A stretch of DNA of 64,000 nt, taken from contig JAKSZP010000138.1 in the NCBI GenBank assembly GCA_022478985.1, positions 1-64,000 of the forward strand. The letters are read 5' to 3'. The position numbers and the translations under genes are program-made. The notes beneath the pieces are model-generated. The model was given only the letters and a program-made list of their open reading frames with translations, had not been told where the DNA came from and searched no databases. Numbering within the stretch: the stretch's first letter is position 1; each line of letters begins with the position of its first letter. This DNA comes from Massospora cicadina (Eukaryota > Entomophthoromycota > Entomophthoromycetes > Entomophthorales > Entomophthoraceae). Shown here piece by piece: positions 34,860 to 45,199 of the stretch.

Positions 34860-35340
34860 GTTTCACCTGCATCGACCCCTATAAATACCAGCCCTAAAAA
34901 CTTGAGCTTCCTTTTTAAGTGAAGGGTCTTTTTTCCATATTTCTACCTTTGGAGGATTTTGGAGGTTGGTGGGGGTCTAGCCGCAGGTTTTAATTAAAGA
35001 CCCAGGTAAATTAGCCGCTCTGTTTCACCTGAAAAGACCCTTATAAATACCAGCCCCAAACACACAAGCACTCTTTTTGAAAAGAACTTTTGTTTCCTTC
35101 CAAATCTTCTATCTTGAATATATGTGAGGGTCAATGGGGGTCTAGCTCTGAGTTACTACCTATAATGTCTCAATAGTTTAGCCAAAGAGGTTTCACTTGA
35201 GGAGACCCCTATAAAGTACCGCTCCCAAAAATTCTGTTTTCACTCTTGCTTGGCAGTGGCTCCCTTCACTAATCCATCAGTTTTGGAGAAACTTGAGGGC
35301 TTGTGCAAATCCAGCCCTGAATTAGAAAATAAAAAACCCT
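34860..35340 (+). repeat. 162-168 bp tandem repeat, three units, possibly coding
   Basis: Unit starts (GTTTCAC) lie at 34860, 35022 and 35190, giving periods of 162 and 168 bp, both multiples of three. In one frame each unit starts VSPxxTPINTSPK-like and contains a GGLA segment, so it may be a 54-56 residue protein repeat. Each unit also carries CCCTATAAATACCAGC-like DNA resembling a TATA box. It lies between gag and protease. Confidence 0.75.
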
Positions 35341-35869
35341 GAGGTTATTACTTTAATGGATCTCCCTCCCGCAGAGCATGGTAAACCCTCATTGTAAGGG
35401 GTATCTTTATGATAGTATTGGATAGTTAAGTCCAAGCTGCTATCATATTGGGTGCTTTGCCTCTGAAGCCCAAAAAAGCCATTTTTAATGGAAATTATAT
35501 AAATAAAAATGAGTCAAATGAAAGCCCTCGCAGGTCCAGTATGGCATCAATTCCTTTATATCATATTACTCCTGAGAACCCGCGCTTGTCCCCAAGATGA
35601 TATAGAGAATTGAAGAAGTTAAGTAAGAGGTATTTCTCCAAAATTATAGCAAGTATGCTGCTGCTGAGGATACTGTGGGTTATTTATTCTCAGTGGTAAT
35701 AATTAAAAACTACCCTTTCTCCTTCTTTGATGTGAAACCCCATCCTGGGAGTGTGATTAAGTTTAAGGAGGAGTCCTCTGGTGAGCTTTGTGCGGTATTT
35801 GTTATCAATAAAGATTAAACTGGTTATTATCTTCTTTCTGCTTCTCTTTCCTCCCCCTTTGGGAAATTC

Positions 35870-36170
35870 AGCACAACTAGTTTGGTGGATACTAGGGCCT
35901 CTGAGAATTTTATTGACATGGACCTTATCGATTACCTTGAGCTACATTACTTACCTGGTGGTATGGATAGGGCGGGTGCTTCCCAGGGTAATCCCACACT
36001 GAAGGTTCAGGTGTTTGTTGACTATCAAATAGGCAACTATCATTAAGCTGACTTTTTGGCAGCCAAAAATCATTTGTACCCCATTATCTTGAGAGTGGAA
36101 TGGTTGAGAAAGTTTGAATTAAGAACCGATTCAAAGGATAACACCTTGACCTTATCTCTTAAGGGTGGAC
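35870..36170 (+). pseudogene. aspartic protease of Chr-5
   Basis: The plus-strand frame reads SLVDTRASENFIDMDLIDYL at about 35880-35940, a retropepsin active site in which the Gly of DTG is replaced by Arg (GGG to AGG would explain it). The C-terminal part AKNHLYPIILRVEWLRKF follows at 36062-36118, the usual GxDWL-type end. Inactive by active-site change, although the frame is otherwise open over about 100 codons. Confidence 0.8.
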
Positions 36171-36429
36171 AGGAGTGTCAAAATTCCCATGTCTAAAGTA
36201 TACAATCAAGGTAACCTGCCACAATGGCCAAATGTACACAAAGTCACCCTTGTACTCATCTAGAGCCCACTCCAGAAATGCCCTTACCTTCTTGATTAGG
36301 GATTTGAATCTCATTTTGATGCAGCTTCTGCAAATGTCCTGCCAGAACATTATAAGTTTTATTTGAGACTTCAAGTTTACAGTGGATCTTGTGCTAATTT
36401 TCTCTCCCATATACCATATGACTTTATGA

Positions 36430-36960
36430 ATAGAGGAAGCTTTGTATGCGTTGGTTACAGAGCGGCTAGCTAAGGTGTCTATATTTCAACAGACCTCTCC
36501 AGTATGCTCAACATTTCTCTTCGTGGAGAAAGCAGATGGGACTCTACGTCCCTGCGTAGATTATGGCAACCTGAATAATGTTATTATATCTGATCTCAAT
36601 GCAATCCCAGTGGAGGCACAAATTGCTCTCTATGTGGAGAAGGCAACGGTCTTCTCCAAATTTGATTGAATGGATGTTTTTAATAAGATTCGCATAAAAA
36701 ATGGCAGGAATGGATCACTGCATCTTTACCAGGAAGGAATTTTTACAATTCTGGGTCATTCCTTTTGGGCTCAAAAATGCGCCTGATTCTTATAAACGTC
36801 ATATTGATGAGGGCTTGGTGGAGTTGTTAAATGTATGCGCTGTAGCCTACATGGATAGTATTCTGGTGCTCTCCCTCAATAATGTATCCCTTGAAATCCA
36901 CCTGCAGCAGGTGGTTGAGCATTTGAATGCGGCGAATCTGACCTGAAAATAAGTGTGAGT
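36430..36960 (+). pseudogene. reverse transcriptase of Chr-5
   Basis: The frame at 36442-36669 covers fingers and palm with FLFVEKADGTLRPCVDYGNL and AIPVEAQIALYVEKATVFSK, ending at a stop after FD. The frame at 36701-36946 continues with RKEFLQFWVIPFGLKNAPDS and the active site AYMDSILVLS at about 36845-36870, then a helix LEIHLQQVVEHLNAANL. The second catalytic Asp is Ser, so the enzyme would be dead even without the frame break. The thumb continues past 36960 in decayed form. Confidence 0.87.
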
Positions 36961-37119
36961 TTTGAGTCCAATTTCACCTTCCTGGCCAACATCATTTTAA
37001 CAAGGGCCACATGATCACTCATACATGGAAAAGGCAATTTGCTATTGGCCAAACTAACCTTGGTTAAGAAGTTGAGGGGCTTTTAGGGGCTGCATTTTTC
37101 TTAAGAGTTTACGTAGAGT

Positions 37120-37650
37120 CTTTCTGAGGTAATGGCGCCTTTATATAAGGCTAGTGGTGCCAAAGTTTTTCAGTGGTCCTCTGCCCTAAAGAATGCTTCC
37201 AAGCAGTGAAGTCCACCCTGCTTTCCATATCAGTTTTCACCACGTAGACCCTGAGAGAAAGTTTATAGTGGCTATAGATGCTTCCAACTTTTCAATACCT
37301 ACTGAGCTCTTACAGGAGGAATAAGTCGGAGTTGAGCATCCTGTGGGATATTTTTCCTGGAAAATGTCCTTACTTTATTTAAACTACGCCTTTCATGACA
37401 AGGAATTGTTGGTAGTAGTGGAAGCGCTGACCTACTGGCATCATCATCTACATGGTTTTTCCAAGCCATTCCACATTTATACAGATCTTCGTGCCTTATT
37501 GTACTACTAAGCTCCTCATGTCTTGACCCCATGGCAAACCCAGTGGCAAGAGAGCCTTGCCCAATTTGTGTTCTCCTATGAGATTACAAACGGCATGAAG
37601 AATGGTTTGGCTGACGCTCTGAGTTGAAACCCAGCATTAGCTCCTAATCC
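37120..37650 (+). pseudogene. RNase H of Chr-5
   Basis: A single frame, with few stops, reads FIVAIDASNFSIPTELLQEE near 37260-37320, GVEHPVGYFSWKMS, then YAFHDKELLVVVEALTYWHH (37385-37445), PFHIYTDLRALLYY and WQESLAQFVFSYEITNG, ending ADALS then a stop where Arg is expected (CGA to TGA). All blocks of the Ty3 RNase H and its tether are present, including the catalytic DAS and TDL positions. Confidence 0.87.
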
Positions 37651-37899
37651 CTAAAGTAAGTTGTACAACACCCATTTTGTGATACCTCCTAGTAAGTACT
37701 ATCCAAAAAACCATCCACCACGGCATGTATGCCAGTGCTTGCTACAATGGAGAACCTAGTGGATAATAGTATGTTCAAAAAAGTTGTCCTTTCCTAGTCC
37801 CTGGCATCACAATATACTATTGTTCTCATCGAATGCAAGTTAAATTGGGAGGGTATCACCAAGGGGCACCATGTAAAGGATGAGGTAAAATGGTTCCAG

Positions 37900-38960
37900 G
37901 GGCACTTATGGGTTCCCGCTGGACCACTCCATCTGGAAATAATTAAGGAACACTATGATGGCATAACTGTAAACATCCTGTGAATTTGAAGATTTTGGAG
38001 CTTATCCGCTGGACTTATAACTGGAAGGGATAGGCTACTAAAGTTGCAAAATTATTAGGAAGCGCCTGATCTGCAATTGGATGAAACCAAATTGTCAGCC
38101 TCTTGAGGAGATTTTGATAAAAGTCCAGAAGGCAGTGTGACCTTGGACGTCTCTATCAGTAGAATTTTGTTGTGGAGCTACCCTTGTCAAAGAGTTTTGA
38201 AGCTATCATTGTAGTGGTGAACTGATTACTAATTTTGCCCATTTCTTTCCATGTAACACCATTGTAACAGTGGCGCAGATGGCTAAGCTATTTGTTACCC
38301 ACATGTATCACATTCATGGGGTTCCACAGGTTATTATTAGTGACCATAGACCCCAGTTCACACCAGTGTTTTGGGAAAAATTGTGAAAAATTCTTCAGAT
38401 TTATCTGCACCATTCTACTTGCTACCACTCCAATTGGATGAGAAAGCAGAGTGAGTGAAACAGTGCCTTGAACAGTTATTGTGATGCTACACTGCAGCTG
38501 ACCATTATGATTGGCTTCCATCTTGCCTTGTTTAATTTAGATATAACAACGCCCAAAATGCTTTTATTGGGTGTTCTACGTTCTTTGCCAACTATGGCTT
38601 CAACCCCACTTTCAACTTGGAACCCATATGTTGGTCTGAGGTGACAGAAGCAATGGTGGACTTTGCCAAGTCTATCAAGAGGGTACATAAAGAGGTCAAC
38701 GTCAATCTGGATGCTGCTATGCAAACTTATAAGGAGAATTCTGATGGTAAGAGATGGGTGGGTCCATCATACAAGGAGGAGGTTCTTGTGATGCTTTAGG
38801 CCCAAAAAATTCTTGATCAAGCAGCCATGCAAAAACTGGGGTCAAAGTGAATAGGACCTTACCGCATTGCCAGGAAGCTGTGTCACGCTTCATACCAGTT
38901 TTACCTTTTCCATTGTTTCATATTTTTGCATGTTTCATGAAAGCAAGCTGACCTTGTTTG
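37900..38960 (+). pseudogene. integrase of Chr-5
   Basis: The zinc-binding region is damaged, with IIKEHYDG-like traces at 37940. The core shows EAIIVVVN near 38200-38225 and IHGVPQVIISDHRPQFTPVF at 38312-38372, the second catalytic Asp segment. YLHHSTCYHSN follows at about 38400-38430 where YHPQTDGQ is expected. Near 38730-38800 a tail has VRDGWVHHTRRR. Several stops. The third catalytic residue is in the frameshifted stretch and cannot be confirmed. Confidence 0.8.
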
Positions 38961-38979
38961 AGAGTCTCCCTTAAAACTC

Positions 38980-39180
38980 ATGAGGCATACCTTGTGGATG
39001 GGGCACCAGAGTGGGAGGGTGAGGATTTTAGCCTCTCATCTTGTAAGGAGAAGACTTGAGTACCTGGTGTCGTGGAAAGTATTTGATGCTGCAGTAAATA
39101 GCTAGGTACTAGCATGCAACTGCATCCTTGCGCAAGTCCTTATTGATGCCTTTCATGAGCGCTATTCTGAGGAGGAAGGA
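38980..39180 (+). pseudogene. chromodomain at the integrase end of Chr-5
   Basis: The plus-strand frame at about 39020-39165 reads ILASHLVRRRLEYLVSWKVF, then NS, a stop, VLACNCILAQVLIDAFHERY. This matches the beta-strand YLVKW and the following helix of retroelement chromodomains. Only one stop interrupts it. In characterised chromoviruses the domain targets heterochromatic histone marks. Confidence 0.8.
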
Positions 39181-39298
39181 CCCAAGGCTAAGCCAGACAT
39201 CACCGCCATGAAATTGGCCTCTGCCTATAAGAACTTTTCTTGCCTAAAGCTCTAAAGGATGGTGAAGCCCCAAAAGACTGGAGAGTAATGTCATGTAA

Positions 39299-39881
39299 AA
39301 TGACATCATTGAGGGAAAAAATTGTAGAAATAAAGCTGAACATGATGAGGCCAATAGGAAAAATTTGCAGGCCTGTCTGACTGAAGCACACCTTAGACAA
39401 ACGTTAGATAAAGAAACGTATTCCCAAGTTGGGTTTGGGGCGCATGATGGTTGGATGAGCATTATGTCCTCGGCGTTATAACGCACCAGCTATATTAGAA
39501 ATTATGACAGGTCTTTAAAATTTATTGGAGAAAGGGGCTTTGTGTCCCTCTTGGTTAATAATATTGCCAAATCTGGTAGAAATCAGCTTCAATCAACCAC
39601 ATTAGTGTGAGCTTACTTGAGTCACAGTGCAATTGATGGGTTATTTTTTTCATTGATCAGATTGGGTGCAGTGTCTCTCCTAATGTATGATGATTCCTAA
39701 CAATTGTTTGAAGGTTATTTTTCTGAAACTAACCTTCTCTGTTGGCCTAATTGGTTTATAAAAACCCCAACCATTCTTTTTCATATGAGTACATTGTTTG
39801 ACTTTTGCCGACCTCTTGGAAGAGTTCTCATATAACTTAGATCATTACATTCTTTCCAAGCTATCGTCTGATCCCGTTACA
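39299..39881 (+). repeat. 3' LTR of Chr-5
   Basis: Follows a short purine tract ACTGGAGAGTAA (39287-39298), starts TGTCATG and ends GTTACA. TATAAAAACCCC at 39757-39768 is a likely TATA box. It aligns with 33239-33835. Confidence 0.82.
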
Positions 39882-40232
39882 CCTTTGGTGGAACCAGGAT
39901 GTCTGTATATCAAAGCCGCAAAGAGCCTGTACATTAATTTCAACCTGGTGATGGAAATCACTTTGGGGTCCAACCATGTTTTGGCGTTTTTAGCTTATCT
40001 AGGAATATATCTAGTTCTGTATACCCTTTCTTGGGTCTTTGGATATCAACCTCCCCCATGGTGCCCTGTTTTCCCTATTGTTGGCGGGTTGTTCCCTGGT
40101 TGTGTGGTGGGGAATTCCTCACCACCTCACTGGGAACAAGTGAGTTATGGACACTTTATTTACATGGGTGAACTCTACTCATTACACTGGGCTAGGAATG
40201 ATCCACTGATCCATTTTTGTAATCATCTTTGA
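39882..40232 (+). pseudogene. second, partial leader/gag start after the 3' LTR
   Basis: The DNA after the 3' LTR aligns with 33836-34110, the leader of Chr-5. A plus-strand frame open over 144 codons (39798-40232) spans LTR and leader and contains YIKAAKSLYINFNLVMEI and YLGIYLVLYTLSWVFGYQPP, a hydrophobic segment. The equivalent frame in the 5' copy has one stop. The layout suggests a tandem insertion or unequal exchange between two copies, followed by truncation at about 40233. A primer-site-like TGGTGGAACCAGG starts at 39886. Confidence 0.6.
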
Positions 40233-40234
40233 CA

Positions 40235-40650
40235 TTAATTAAAACGGTATTGGTTGCATTTGATTCGCAAGCTTGCCATCTCTGATAGGCTTGTCAAGTC
40301 TCATCTGAAGTGACAACATCTTGTTGTTCATAATGCCATTTGCAAGGGTTTCCTTTATCATTAACCTTTTTATCAATAATGGATTTGGCAGCATCTTGTT
40401 GGCCAAAGCGCTATTTACATTGATTTCCATCCTAAGCGATCTTTAGTAATATTGAATTTGGAGGCATCTGGTTGGCTAGAGCACCATTCATGAAGTTTTC
40501 CATCCTCGTAACCTCTTTTAGTAATATTGGATTTGGCAGCATCTGGTTGGCCAGAGTACCAATTACAAGGATTTCCATCCTCATCACTATTCTTAGTAAA
40601 ATTGGATTTTGAGGCATCTGATTTGCCAGAATGCTATTTTTGAGATCTCG
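40235..40650 (-). repeat. second array of the 25-residue coding repeat
   Basis: Minus-strand 75-bp units equivalent to those at 14380-14790. In the coherent frame: SDASKSNFTKNSDEDGNP, NWYSGQPDAAKSNITK, EWCSSQPDASKFNITK, then after a frameshift NDKGNPCKWHYEQQD. Five or six units. An alternative open frame through 40665-40432 is a product of the period being a multiple of three. The array ends abruptly near 40234 at the Chr-5 leader. Confidence 0.75.
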
Positions 40651-40990
40651 TGTGATAACAACCATCCCTTTTAGCCCTGGGCTTTACAAAGGGAAAGATT
40701 AAGGCTATGCGGCGGTTAGGAAAAACCTTGACCTTTTCTAGTAATAGGCTTTTTTGTACCTTTGCAGGCCGTGGGGTCCTTGTATATAAGTAACAGTAGA
40801 GCTCTTTAGTTAAATCTCTCTTTCTCAAAACTTTGTATGTGTTGTGGTGGCGGTTGACCACTTTAATATAGGGCCCTACTTTATCCTCTGATCAAAAAAA
40901 CTCTTCATCAGATAGACCGGCTTCATTTACCAAATTCTTTTATTACATTGGCTTTCTCAAGAAAGTAGTGGTTGATATAAGACTCTTAAT
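40650..40990 (-). pseudogene. ORF upstream of the 25-residue repeats
   Basis: A minus-strand frame of about 110 codons reads NEAGLSDEEFF, stop, then SEDKVGPYIKVVNRHHNTYK and TRTPRPAKVQKSLLLEKVKV, running into the repeats. The segment RIALIFPFVKPRAKRDG aligns with YLILPIAKTRAKVDG before the repeats at 14 kb. GPY followed by TYKV slightly resembles the C-terminal SH3-like end of integrases, but this is weak. I do not recognise the protein. Confidence 0.45.
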
Positions 40991-41778
40991 TTATGGCACA
41001 ATTTCTGGGTATCTAATTTTCCCTGCCTTATATCTACCTTTTCCAGTCCACTGCACTTAAACCTTGGTCCAATAGAAAGACAGAGATAGTAAACCAAGGT
41101 TCTGAACAGTTATTATATAGCTACACATATGTGAAACAGAACAAAAAAGTCATTGATCCCCCTAGTAGTTCTCTATAAATTCTATAAGACATTCCTTAAC
41201 TATAGTCTCACCTTTCTTATCTAATTATGAATACAACATAAGGTCTTAACATAGCCATACTAGACATTCAAGTAGCTTTTGCAAATAAGGATTAAGGAAT
41301 TTCAAGAGAGATTTATCACAAAGTATAGGAACAACTTTACTATGTGTTAGAATCTACAAAAAATTATACTATAATTTTCAGAGAGGCCCAGAGTATTATC
41401 CTGGAGAACTAGTAATGTTTTAAGATAATAAAATTCAGTTGCAATAACTATGTTGTAATTGTCCAAATCAGATCAATCTATTAAAGGGTATTTCGAACTT
41501 GAGCCCCGCAGCATGCATGATTGCCCTCCTAACATCCATCATAACCTTCAGCACCTTAACATAAAGCTTTTAAATCCTTTATGAGGGACCTATTCCTGTA
41601 TCATGTGACTCTATCCTGGTAGATGGTGAACCTGAATATGAAATTATGCCATTCTTCCAGCTCACCTTTCCCGCCATTGATTTCAGTGCTTAGTATGTAA
41701 TACGATTATGATGAGATTAAAAACTGTCTGTTATGGCTTAGGTCTGCCTCAATGATCCAGAGTTTGTCAAGGTGTTTC
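40991..41778. other. unassigned AT-rich segment
   Basis: No conserved domain, LTR pair or repeat was recognised in these 790 bp. The last five bases, GTTTC (41774-41778), are the left target duplication of Chr-6. Confidence 0.45.
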
Positions 41779-42931
41779 TGTAAGTCCAGGGGAAAATCCC
41801 CTGTGTGTCAATTGGGCCCTCTTCCCGTTTCCAAGTAAAAAGGCTCTGAAAAGGGTGGCTGTACCCCTCGTCACCCAGGGTGACCTCGCCCATGTGGTAG
41901 ATGAGCGCTGGGTAACAGCTTTCCCTCTTCAGATCCCTCCCCCAGTGCCCACACTCACCTCTCCCAAACTTGTACGTCTGATTGGGAAAGTTTGCACCAA
42001 AGTTGCCAAAATGAAGTCGATCAGTCTAAAAATGAGTGGAAACAAGCCCAAAGATCGGAATCCACTTAGCTGAAAAGGAATGAAGATTAATTCATTGGCC
42101 AGAATCGCCAATGGTTTCAATTCAGCCAACCCCAAAATAGTCAAAATTAACCCACTCCTAAAATCATAAGGGATGATTACCGATGTGCAGGTAACAGCAT
42201 CAGACAACATTGGTGATAGTGTGAAGCTCCCTTCCAGCAAATCAGGTGTTGCAGCCGATGCAACGCTTTTGATTGAACAAATGGCTGAGAGACTGGGCAT
42301 GGGCGGGTTGTGCATCCTGAACCCGTTCCCAACCAATGGGGACCGCCCCTATGTGGGGTGGCCTTGGGGGATTCCCATTGCTCATCAGGCTAAATGCTGT
42401 CACGCCAACTGCAAGAAATGTAGTCAAGTCTCAGTTTGGGCGTCTGAGGTCAAACTGACAGTGACTATGCCTGGCTCCAAAATCCTTCAATGTCAGTTTC
42501 CAATGAACTTATCTGCCCCCATTCATAAATATTTGCTGGTTAGGTGAACTTGAGGGACCTGATTTCAGCTTGTTTCCTTATCAATTGCCCACGATTTAAT
42601 TAGTTGCATTGCACTGAGGAAATTTGTTGGTCAATTTTTCTTCCTCAATTTTTCATTAAAAACCTTTCCCCAAAAATTAGTTTTTATGTTAATAAATTGC
42701 TTTTTCCGCCAACACTCACACACCCCTCAGGGTTAACGGCCATATTTGTCTGGTATTTTATTATGTGTCTGTACAAGATTCTGGCTCACCCGCAGGTATT
42801 GGTGAAACTCCTTTTCAGATTCATATCCATCGCACCAGCAGCAAAGCCTTTGGCATTATAGTTTGCCATTTGGATGCTCTGGCATCTAGGCTGTCAGGCC
42901 ATTCTAATTCTATCTTGCTGCTTGCCTGACA
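41779..42931 (+). repeat. 5' LTR of Chr-6
   Basis: Starts TGTAAGTCCAGG and ends GCCTGACA. It aligns full length with 46698-47850, but divergence is uneven: 42245-42431 is almost identical while 41960-42110 differs at many positions. The conserved part encodes a frame with GLCILNPFPTNGDRPYVGWP and CCHANCKKC. Retroviral-type LTRs rarely encode protein, so this may be chance. Confidence 0.88.
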
Positions 42932-43259
42932 TAATCAACCAACCATTATTCTTAACCATTTCCACCTTTCTCGTTGATATTGACATATCAATGGCCCATT
43001 CTTTTCAGCTGAATCAGGTTGTGAAGAAGATTTTTCCTTTTTATAATAGCCAAATTTCACTCAAAATGTTAAATCCACACCCCATAGTTGCTGCGGATAT
43101 TGTGTCCATGTCAGTTGGATATGAAAATCTAACTTGCGACAAGCTTACTCCCCCTATGAGCCTAGCGGTTTCCCCTGACCCCACTACCATCTCTTCAGTA
43201 TCACTGGATTCATCCACCACTACCAATAAAAAGAGAACTTCGCTGACTTTCTATTACCC
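42932..43259 (+). pseudogene. short pre-protease region of Chr-6
   Basis: The only sequence between 5' LTR and protease. One frame (42874-43263) runs from the LTR end and contains VSPDPTTISSVSLDSSTTTN and KKRTSLTFYYP, a Ser/Thr-rich linker typical of the Gag-protease junction. No capsid or zinc-knuckle motif. It is best read as the remnant after loss of gag. Confidence 0.55.
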
Positions 43260-43610
43260 ATGAAGATTAGTGTTGGGTCCCACCACGTCTCCTTTAAGGC
43301 CTTGGTGGATACCGGAGCCATGAGTAATTTTATGAGTGTTGAACTGGCTCAACAATTGGAACTTGACCTGGATGCAGGTCCTTTGGTGATGGTTGCATCA
43401 TCAGCCTCCAAAACCTCATACCTAGTTCGCCGGCTAGTTACATTCTCAATACACCAGTTCAGCTTCTGCGATCAGTTCTCAGCAATGCTGAACTTGGTGT
43501 TCCCGGTTATCTTAGGAGTTGGATGGTGGCGTCAGCAACATGTTAAGATTCATCTAGTGTCGAATATGTTGTCTTTTGCCAATGATCATACTGAGGATAA
43601 TTTACTTTAG
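43260..43610 (+). pseudogene. aspartic protease of Chr-6
   Basis: An open frame of 116 codons reads HHVSFKALVDTGAMSNFMSV (43279-43338), an intact DTGA active site, then LELDLDAGPLVMVASSASKT and FPVILGVGWWRQQHVKIHL, the normal retropepsin end. This is the best preserved protease in the window and has no internal stop. It starts at Met 43260 by convention; in life it would be part of a Gag-Pol or Pol polyprotein. Confidence 0.85.
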
Positions 43611-43829
43611 GTAACACTCTCAAGAAAGACCAAGGTCGTAGCTCCATAACTTACCTCATTTCCCCTTTGGGTCTTCCATCCAATTTTTCTGAAGAATTGA
43701 TGTGATACTGGAGTATTTTTGATTCCAAGAAGGCGGATCATCTTCCCCCTCACATGAAATTGATTGTGGATTCCGTATGATGGTACAGTTGGTGAATATC
43801 AACTGCCCATTGTATCCCCACACAGCAGA

Positions 43830-44400
43830 TGAGGAGGTCGCGCTCAACACTTGGTTGGACAATATGCTAAAAAAGGGTGGTTGTTGAAGGAGACATTGCC
43901 AGTCGCATCTCCCATTGTCTTCAATAAAAAAAGCCGATAGTTCCCTCCATCCCTGTGTGGATTATGGACATTAAAACAAAGTTACAGTTCATGATCCCTA
44001 CCCCCTGCCTTTAGAGCAGATGATAAGCCAAGCAATCGCTAAATCTCAGGTGTTCTCTAAGCATGATCTCATCAATGACTTTGACCAGATTTAGGTAATG
44101 GAAGGGCAAGAATGCTTAACAGCAATCTGGATGAAGCAAGGCATTTTTCAACTCCGCGTAATGCCCTTTGGGTTGAAGAATGTTCTCGCTACATTTCAAC
44201 GTATGATTGGAAGTGTACTGGGTGACCTCTGGTTTATTTGCGCAGTTGCTTATATCAGTGACATCCTGGTTCACTCCCTGACTCCCAAACAACACGCTAT
44301 TGACTTGGAAGTAGTCGTGGCTGCTTTGCATAAGGCAGGATTGTTTGTTAAGCCTTTTCATTTGTGAGCTCTATAAGGAGGAAGTTACCTTTCTTGGGAG
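43830..44400 (+). pseudogene. reverse transcriptase of Chr-6
   Basis: Fingers at 43835-43960 include EEVALNTWLDNMLKKGW and SPIVFNKK, then a frameshift. The palm frame at 44098-44367 reads IFQLRVMPFGLKNVLATFQR (44149-44208) and the active site AYISDILVHS at about 44248-44277. YISD replaces YxDD, so the first catalytic Asp is Ser. A stop lies before 44098. The thumb continues to about 44550. Confidence 0.87.
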
Positions 44401-44549
44401 CCTTATCCTCAAAGATGGTACACAATTCCTCCCAATAAGTTGGATGCTAACCGTGAATGGCCAACTCTGACTACCCAGAAATAACTACGGAGTTTCTTGG
44501 GTACCATCATTTTCTTTAAAAAAAATTTCCCTGGCTCTTTCCCATCTAG

Positions 44550-45080
44550 CTGCCCCACTCCACCCACTCACAGGCAAGAACGTACCATTCCACTGGACGC
44601 ACAAATGGCAGCAGGCGTTCAAATCAATCAAGGAGGTGTTCTTATCCCCTCCTGTCTTGAAACACATGAATCCTGAAAAGCCATATATCGTTGCATGCAA
44701 TGCCTCCTTGGTGGCAGTGTGGGCAGTGTTGCTCCAAGAGCAAGATGGCTTGGAACATCTGGTCGTTATTTTTCCCGGAAGTTTACCTCTACAGAGCAAT
44801 CTTGGGCCATCTATGACAAGGAGCTGGAAGCCATAGCATGGGCATTAACTCATTGGAGGCACCTGTTGCAGGGTGCTCAACATGAGTTTATGGTTCGCAC
44901 GTATCACCAAGCTCTCTTGTATTTCTTTAAACCCCAAAAATTGGTGCATCGCCAAACATGAACCTATCAGGACTTGTGTAGTTTCAATTTCAAATATGAA
45001 TTCATAAAAGGTGCGCTCAACATACTTCATGATTTCTCAGCCGCAGCCCCGCCCACTGCCCCTCAGACCCAGAGGAAGTG
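44550..45080 (+). pseudogene. RNase H of Chr-6
   Basis: Blocks across two frames: FLSPPVLKHMNPEKPYIVAC (44638-44697), where NAS follows in place of the catalytic DAS, then WAIYDKELEAIAWALTHWRH (44807-44866), EFMVRTYHQALLYF and a tether with YQDLCSFNFKYEFIKGALN. A frameshift near 44760 separates the halves. The first catalytic Asp appears to be Asn, another G-to-A type change. Confidence 0.85.
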
Positions 45081-45199
45081 GATATCGTTACCATGATTCC
45101 TGATATCAAATCTTGTCAATTGTTCCCCCCTTTGTCTCTTCCGCTGCTTGGCTTCTGATGCCCCGCTTGTTGCTCAGGTCTTAGCTGGACAAATGGCCT

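Larger units (their letters stand above)
33239..39881 (+). mobile_element. Chr-5, chromovirus, nearly full length
   Basis: A plus-strand Ty3/gypsy chromovirus of about 6.6 kb with LTRs at 33239-33835 and 39299-39881. The interior has gag, a tandem-repeat region, protease, RT, RNase H, integrase and a C-terminal chromodomain in canonical order. Stops are frequent but every pol domain is recognisable. Sequence similarity between the two ends continues about 270-290 bp past the LTRs, so a second partial copy of the leader follows the 3' LTR. The outer flanks give no clear target duplication for that reason. Confidence 0.87.

Noticed and set aside
39798..40232. 144-codon plus-strand frame considered as a membrane protein gene
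   Set aside because: It crosses the LTR boundary of Chr-5 and has a decayed twin after the 5' LTR; kept only as leader or gag start.
42173..42547. LTR frame with CCHANCKKC considered as a zinc-finger gene
   Set aside because: It is broken by a deletion in the other LTR and has no family match by eye; kept only as part of the mosaic-LTR finding.
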